From positions 1 through 28,497 of the forward strand of contig JACPHN010000247.1 in assembly GCA_016188575.1 (NCBI GenBank): a stretch of 28,497 bases of DNA, written 5' to 3'. Positions within the stretch are counted from its first letter, which is position 1, and every line of letters begins with the position of its first letter. The position numbers and the translations under genes are program-made. This document shows, one piece after another, positions 24,473-28,497 of the stretch. This DNA is from Candidatus Schekmanbacteria bacterium (GTDB lineage: Bacteria > CSSED10-310 > JACPHN01). The notes below the pieces were generated by a model. That model saw nothing but the letters and a program-made list of their open reading frames with translations. It was not told the DNA's origin and made no database searches.

Positions 24473-25327
24473 ATGGATTCCTTCTTCTTGCTGAGCGTCG
24501 CACTGGCCATCGCGGCATCTCTGAGCCTGAACGTCGGCAAGGGCGTGCAGAAGTGGAAAGTGAGAGTTCTCGGCGCCGGCCGCCTGGCGTTCACCCCCCC
24601 CCATCGCCGCGATCTCGCGATCTGGGCCGCCGGCGTCGGGCTCACGACCGTCGCGAGCGTGCTCTACTCGCTTGCGCTCAAGTTCAGCGACAAGCCCTCA
24701 ATCGTGTCGTCGCTCAACGGCGTCGGGCTCATCGGCCTGGTGCTGTTCGCCTGGGCGGTCCTGCGCGAACCGATCGGGCAAAAGGAGCTCGGCGGCGCGG
24801 GCTGCGTGCTGGCGGGCGCCTTCGTCGTGGGCTACTTCGATACTCCCATCGGCCATGCCCAGGAGTATTCGCTGCACGGCTTCGCGCTCGGAGCTCTGGG
24901 CGTGGTGGCCGTATTCGGGCCGCTCGTGCTGTTCTCGGTGCGGACTCGGCGCATGCACGGCTTCACGTTCGGCGCTCTCGCCGGCGTCCTGATCGGCATG
25001 GGCATGCTGCTCGGTGACATCGCGCTGTTGCGCGCGGGAAACGACTTCTTCGCGCAGCTTCGCTACCCTTACCCTTACGCCGCGGTCGGCATCGGCACGA
25101 TCGCGCTCGCCTTCACCCAGGTCGCCTTCTGGCGCTCCACGGCGATGGTCGTCGTCCCGACGGTGAGCTCGTTCATGATCCTGGCACCGATCGCCTTCGA
25201 GTATTTGACCTTCGGCACATTGCTGGCGCCGCTTCAGTACGCGGCCGTCGCCGTGATCATCGGGGGCGTGGTGCTGCTGACGACGGGCGAGGCAAACGGG
25301 CGATCGGCCGAGGTCGCCGGGCAATGA
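24473..25327 (+). CDS. DMT-superfamily (EamA/NIPA-like) membrane transporter
   Basis: 284 residues from the ATG at 24473 (MDSFFLLSVALAIAASLSLN); the open frame continues upstream but adds only a polar, Arg-rich leader. About nine hydrophobic segments can be traced, in an arrangement of two related halves: LAIWAAGVGLTTVASVLYSLAL, VSSLNGVGLIGLVLFAWAVL then REPIG, and in the second half AVGIGTIALAFTQVAFWRS, VVPTVSSFMILAPIAFEYL and AAVAVIIGGVVLLTTGE. The pattern of short hydrophobic helices with a conserved R/E-P between helices 3 and 4 is typical of drug/metabolite transporters. The opening SLNVGKGVQKW is reminiscent of NIPA-type proteins. The substrate cannot be told. The stop overlaps the next start (ATGA), so the two are co-translated. 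Confidence 0.75.
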   Translation: MDSFFLLSVALAIAASLSLNVGKGVQKWKVRVLGAGRLAFTPPHRRDLAIWAAGVGLTTVASVLYSLALKFSDKPSIVSSLNGVGLIGLVLFAWAVLREPIGQKELGGAGCVLAGAFVVGYFDTPIGHAQEYSLHGFALGALGVVAVFGPLVLFSVRTRRMHGFTFGALAGVLIGMGMLLGDIALLRAGNDFFAQLRYPYPYAAVGIGTIALAFTQVAFWRSTAMVVVPTVSSFMILAPIAFEYLTFGTLLAPLQYAAVAVIIGGVVLLTTGEANGRSAEVAGQ

Positions 25328-26307
25328 ACCTGCCGCGCCTCACCGCGCAGACATTTCGGGAGCTGCTGCGGCCGCGCTGCCTCGGCACGGCGGCGTTCTT
25401 CACCGCGCTGATCTGGCTCGGCACCTGCGGCCTCTACAAGATGGCGACCTACGGCGCCCCGTTCCGCGTGTGGGGACTTGACGCGTGGTGGCAGGAGCAA
25501 CTCCGGTCGGAACAGCGTTGGATCGAGGAGAGCCGCGAGCGGGTTCCGGATTTCCCATTTCGCTTTTCGCCAAACACGAGCCGGAGCTGGTTGCAGGGGA
25601 GCCACGCGGGGGCGGCGGCGACGGCAAACCTCCTCGCGGGCACGCTCTTGCTCAGTCTCCTCGCCGCGCTCCTCGCTTCCATGTTCTCTGACCGCTTGTT
25701 TCGGCGCGGAGAGCTGGCCCTCTACCTCGTGCGCCCCCTCGACCGCTTGCAGTTATATGCTGCCCGCTGCCTGGCGCTGTACGTTTTTCTCGCGCTTCTG
25801 GCCGCGCTGTGCACGGTTGTCTTCGTCGCCGGGGCCTTCAGTGAGGACTGGCGCGCCGGCCGCCTGGTGGCGGTGCCACTGCTGCAGGCCGAGCTGATCA
25901 TTCTCCTTCCCGTGACCGTGCTGCCCCACTGCTTCGCGCCGTTCAGCGCCAACCTCATGCGCGGCGCGGGGACCTTCGTGCTTTCGACCGTGACGCTCGG
26001 CATGTCGGCCCTGATCCGTCCCGCAGCGACGCTGTGGGAAGGCCTGGCGCCGATCGCGTGGCCGGCGGCGGGGACGGCAGCTCACAAGGGCGCGGTGGTT
26101 GTGCAGACCGCCCTGCTGTTGCCGCTGCCGCGCATCTATTTTGCGGCGGGCGGCGCCGCGAAGTGCTTTGAAGACCTGCAGCGCGGACTCGACGATTTGC
26201 CCGCGCTGGCGGTGAGCCACGCGGGATTCTGGTACTGGTCGGCAGCGAGCGGCATCGCGCTCGCGCTGCTCGGGGCGGTGAGCTGGTGGCGAAAGGAGTC
26301 GGAGTGA
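25324..26307 (+). CDS. ABC-2-like integral membrane protein
   Basis: 327 residues. The first span (CLGTAAFFTALIWLGTCGLYKM) is followed by a polar loop of about 60 residues, presumably extracytoplasmic, and then about five more spans (LLAGTLLLSLLAALLASMF, CLALYVFLALLAALCTVVFV, LIILLPVTVLPHCFAPF and others, the last being GIALALLGAVSW). The cytosolic segment RRGELALYLVRPLDRLQLYAARC matches the pattern in ABC-2 permeases where a 'G...yLlsRPvsR' loop precedes a transmembrane helix. No ABC ATPase gene is present in the window. It overlaps the preceding transporter gene by 4 bp and the following gene by 4 bp (GTGA). Family call moderate; role unknown. Confidence 0.6.
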   Translation: MNLPRLTAQTFRELLRPRCLGTAAFFTALIWLGTCGLYKMATYGAPFRVWGLDAWWQEQLRSEQRWIEESRERVPDFPFRFSPNTSRSWLQGSHAGAAATANLLAGTLLLSLLAALLASMFSDRLFRRGELALYLVRPLDRLQLYAARCLALYVFLALLAALCTVVFVAGAFSEDWRAGRLVAVPLLQAELIILLPVTVLPHCFAPFSANLMRGAGTFVLSTVTLGMSALIRPAATLWEGLAPIAWPAAGTAAHKGAVVVQTALLLPLPRIYFAAGGAAKCFEDLQRGLDDLPALAVSHAGFWYWSAASGIALALLGAVSWWRKESE

Positions 26308-27827
26308 GCTTCCGGGCGGCCATGGTGGATGCCGCACGTGAGCATGCGCGCTCCCGCGCGCTCTACCTGTACCTGGTCTTCGTGCTGGTGGCGGTCGCGA
26401 TCCCGCTCAGCCTGTCCACGACTCCGGACGATCCGGCCGAGGCGATCTGGTTCGAGCAGCGCGCTCAGATGCCGCCCGAAGTCGCGCGGGCACGCCTGGA
26501 GCGGGCGCCAAGACTGCCGAAGTGGTGGACCGGCGAGTTGCTGCCCGGCGAGCCTACGCACCCCGGGCTGTCCACACCGGTCTCCCCTGAGGAAAACCGC
26601 CTCGTCGTGGAAAGCTTTGGCTCCGGCGTCCCGCTGTGGACGATGGAAATGCCGAGCACGCCCGATGAGGTCACCATCGAGATTCTGTCGCCAGGTGGCC
26701 TTACCACGGAACCTCAGGAGTCGCGCGGGGTCTCCGAGCTCGCGGCGGCGATGGTCGACTCGCATCTCGCGCTGTGGCGGGAACGCGGCGCGGAGATTGT
26801 GGAAGCCTTGGCGAAAGTCGACGAAAGCGCCCTGGTAATCCGCGTGACGTGCCGGCCCGATCGGTTCGACGCCGTCGTTCACGAGCTCGCTGCCGTGCTC
26901 GCGGCACCAGAGCCGCGGCAGAAGGACGCGGGGCCTCTTCGCAGCGGCATCGCCGACCGGTACGGCCGGCAAAGTCTGTCGGTGATGTGGCTGGCCGAGA
27001 GCACGGCGCGCCGCGAGCTCCTCCCCGACCACCCCGGCTCGCGAGGGATCGAGGAGCTGCGCCGCGGCGCCATGACCATCCCCTGGGAGACCGCGGCGAG
27101 TTACCTCCGCTCCCAGCTCGCGCCCGGCAGAATGGGCATCGTGGTGGCCGGGCCGGTTACCGGAGGCTTCGTCCGCGATCTGGTCGCGCGCGCTTTCGCC
27201 GGCTTCGCAAACCAGCCGAGGATGCCGGCGGTGGTCACGCAGGAGGCCAAAGAGGTGGGGCCAAGCCGGCGCAAAGTGCAGGGGTGGTGGACAAGCCGGG
27301 GTGCGGTTGCGGCTGGAGCGCTGCTCCTCCCGGAGCCGGGGCGCGAGCCGCTCGCCGTGGAGCGACATGCGAGCCTGGCACAGGCGGCGTTCGAGCGCCT
27401 GACGCACCGCATTCGCCGGCGCGGGCTGGTGTACTCCGGAGCGCTCCACGGCCCTGTCCTCGCCGGGACGGCCGTCGCGTACTTCACGTGCTTCGAGACC
27501 AGCCCCGACAAGGTGATGTTGCTGCAGGACGAGCTTGCGGCCTGGGCAGAGTCGTTCCCTGGCCCCGAATATGCGCAGGACGCCGAGGTGCTCGCGCTGG
27601 CCACGGAGCTGAGCCGCAACCTGGCGCTGACGTTCCGCACGGCAGGGCCCGGCGCGGTGGCCGAGCACCTCGGCTCCGTCTACATGCGATACGGACTCCC
27701 ACCGCTGGATCCTGTCGCCGAGGCCGCGATGTGGGCCGAGCTGCCGGCAGCGGAAGTGCGGGCAGACCTCACGGCAGCGGGCATGCGGGTCGTGACGACG
27801 GTGGCCACGGTGATGCCGGATGGGTAA
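26304..27827 (+). CDS. Membrane-anchored M16 (insulinase)-like protein lacking the zinc motif
   Basis: 507 residues from the GTG at 26304, chosen for the 4-bp overlap with the preceding stop and a GGAG 5 nt upstream; an ATG at 26286 is possible. The N-terminus has one membrane span (ALYLYLVFVLVAVAIPLSL) preceded by AAREHARSR, similar to the first span of ABC-2 permeases. The remaining 450 residues resemble an M16 peptidase pair of domains: VTIEILSPGG, then RGVSELAAAMV where active enzymes have a G-x-x-H-x-x-E-H helix, and a C-terminal M16_C-like domain (GIVVAGPV, RLTHRIRRRGLVYSGAL, AYFTCFETSPDKVMLLQDEL). Since neither His nor Glu of HxxEH is present, it is expected to be non-catalytic, like the scaffolding or partner subunits of M16 heterodimers. 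It is the last gene of the operon. Confidence 0.6.
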   Translation: MSFRAAMVDAAREHARSRALYLYLVFVLVAVAIPLSLSTTPDDPAEAIWFEQRAQMPPEVARARLERAPRLPKWWTGELLPGEPTHPGLSTPVSPEENRLVVESFGSGVPLWTMEMPSTPDEVTIEILSPGGLTTEPQESRGVSELAAAMVDSHLALWRERGAEIVEALAKVDESALVIRVTCRPDRFDAVVHELAAVLAAPEPRQKDAGPLRSGIADRYGRQSLSVMWLAESTARRELLPDHPGSRGIEELRRGAMTIPWETAASYLRSQLAPGRMGIVVAGPVTGGFVRDLVARAFAGFANQPRMPAVVTQEAKEVGPSRRKVQGWWTSRGAVAAGALLLPEPGREPLAVERHASLAQAAFERLTHRIRRRGLVYSGALHGPVLAGTAVAYFTCFETSPDKVMLLQDELAAWAESFPGPEYAQDAEVLALATELSRNLALTFRTAGPGAVAEHLGSVYMRYGLPPLDPVAEAAMWAELPAAEVRADLTAAGMRVVTTVATVMPDG

Positions 27828-27869
27828 GTAAGAAGGCATAAGCGCTATTCGGCCTGCACGCCACGCTCG

Positions 27870-28497
27870 AAAAAAACAACTGATCTGATCGAGGATCCCC
27901 AGGTCGTAGAGCGGCGCCGGGCGCGCGGGCAGGTCCAGATCTGCCGCAGCGGCCTCGTCGAGATCGAACCCTCCCTGTTCGGCTTTTCTCACCTCTTCTG
28001 CCAGGCTGCTGGCCAACCCTGCGCGCACCTGGTCACGGTGCTCGAGCGGGGCCAGGGTTGCCGCGGTAATCCTGTTCGCGACCGCCGGGAGAATCGGCTG
28101 CAGCTTTCCGACGAACTGGTTGAACAGGCCAATGCGCTCCCGCAGCACCATGAAGACGTCCGTTTCCACCGTGTAGCGGTAGCACAGATTGACGATGCGA
28201 ATCTCCGAAAGGCGGATCCCAGGCGATCGATGCGGCCGATGCGCTGCTCGCCTTTCATCGGATTCCACGGCATCGAATAGTTGACCAACGCACCGCAGAA
28301 CTGGAAGTTGAGACCTTCCGCGGCCGCGTCGGTGCAGAGCAACACCTCGGCGGCCTTTTCCCGAAAGATTCGCTTGGACTCGTCGCGCGTGATCACCCGC
28401 CAGGTGCCGTCAGGCGCCGGGAGCTCGCCGCCGCGTCCCGAATAGCAGAGCACCGACATGCCGTGCTTCTTGACGAGGTGCTTGCGGAGAAAATCCA
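27870..28497 (-). pseudogene. SNF2/RapA-like helicase, C-terminal fragment, frameshifted and 3'-degraded
   Basis: From the right edge inward the minus strand reads the C-terminal RecA lobe of a SNF2-type ATPase: FLRKHLVKKHG, motif V VLLCTDAAAEGLNFQ, NYSMPWNPMKGEQ and motif VI RIGRIDRLG. Near 28215-28220 the frame shifts by one base; the other frame continues with IRLSEIRIVNLCYRYTVE and VFMVLRERIGLFNQFVG, exactly where RapA-type helicases continue. Similarity goes on through FDLDEAA and ARPAPLYDLGILDQ to about 27880, then stops, and no stop codon follows in that frame, since it runs on opposite to the M16-like gene. Either a decayed pseudogene cut at its 3' end, or a functional gene with a sequencing error in an otherwise short version. 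The N-terminal part lies outside the window. Confidence 0.7.

Noticed and set aside
26136-27860. Long minus-strand open frame opposite the M16-like gene
   Set aside because: Only the part right of about 27870 looks like helicase. The rest is Arg/His-rich antisense of a real gene, kept open by high GC.

Overview
The window is high-GC DNA with tightly packed genes and reads as a chromosomal segment from a Gram-negative bacterium. The evidence for an outer membrane is an OM-type lipoprotein, a CsgG-like protein and a large exported repeat protein. The mix of a Hanks-type kinase fused to a STAND/AAA ATPase with TPRs, a multi-PAS hybrid histidine kinase, carboxypeptidase-regulatory-like repeats and a PDZ/DUF512 radical SAM protein is typical of deltaproteobacterial lineages in the broad sense (Myxococcota, Binatota, Desulfobacterota). 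That placement is an inference from gene content. I see no rRNA, tRNA, CRISPR array, insertion sequence or phage gene.

Layout. (1) 1-427: 3' end of ruvA, convergent with (2) a HEAT-repeat protein (minus, 444-2738). (3) 2940-7614: a four-gene plus-strand operon coding for a FlgT/LPP20-like lipoprotein, a CsgG/FlgT-C-like periplasmic protein, an AI-2E (PerM) family membrane protein and a PDZ-radical SAM-DUF512 enzyme. It has a good sigma70-type promoter whose spacer holds a perfect dyad. (4) 7564-8196: an unrecognised minus-strand protein whose 3' end overlaps the radical SAM gene by 51 bp. (5) 8318-12386: an isoprenoid-flavoured block, with an ABC1/UbiB-family kinase-like protein translationally coupled to an unknown helical protein on the minus strand, diverging from a GGPP-synthase-like prenyltransferase on the plus strand. 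(6) 12429-15670: a minus-strand two-gene operon of a PAS3-HisKA-HATPase-REC hybrid kinase followed by a metallo-beta-lactamase-fold protein with a 4-bp overlap. (7) 15671-16135: an intergenic region rich in inverted repeats that holds a promoter. (8) 16136-20188: a 1350-aa secreted protein with nine carboxypeptidase-regulatory-like repeats and Ig/FN3-like domains. It converges with, and overlaps by 52 bp, (9) a Ser/Thr kinase-ATPase-TPR regulator (minus, 20137-24096). (10) 24473-27827: a plus-strand three-gene operon of a DMT-type transporter, an ABC-2-like integral membrane protein and a membrane-anchored M16-like protein without the zinc motif. (11) About 27870-28497: the C-terminal part of a SNF2/RapA-like helicase with a one-base frameshift and an apparently lost 3' end.

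The points most worth a second look are the split FlgT-like pair in an operon with a radical SAM enzyme and no flagellar gene nearby; the UbiB/unknown/prenyl-synthase block; the ATPase-less ABC-2-like gene coupled to the pseudo-peptidase; the cluster of dyads upstream of the repeat protein; and the two antisense 3' overlaps of about 50 bp. No feature here proves a new system. These are candidates graded by what the sequence shows.
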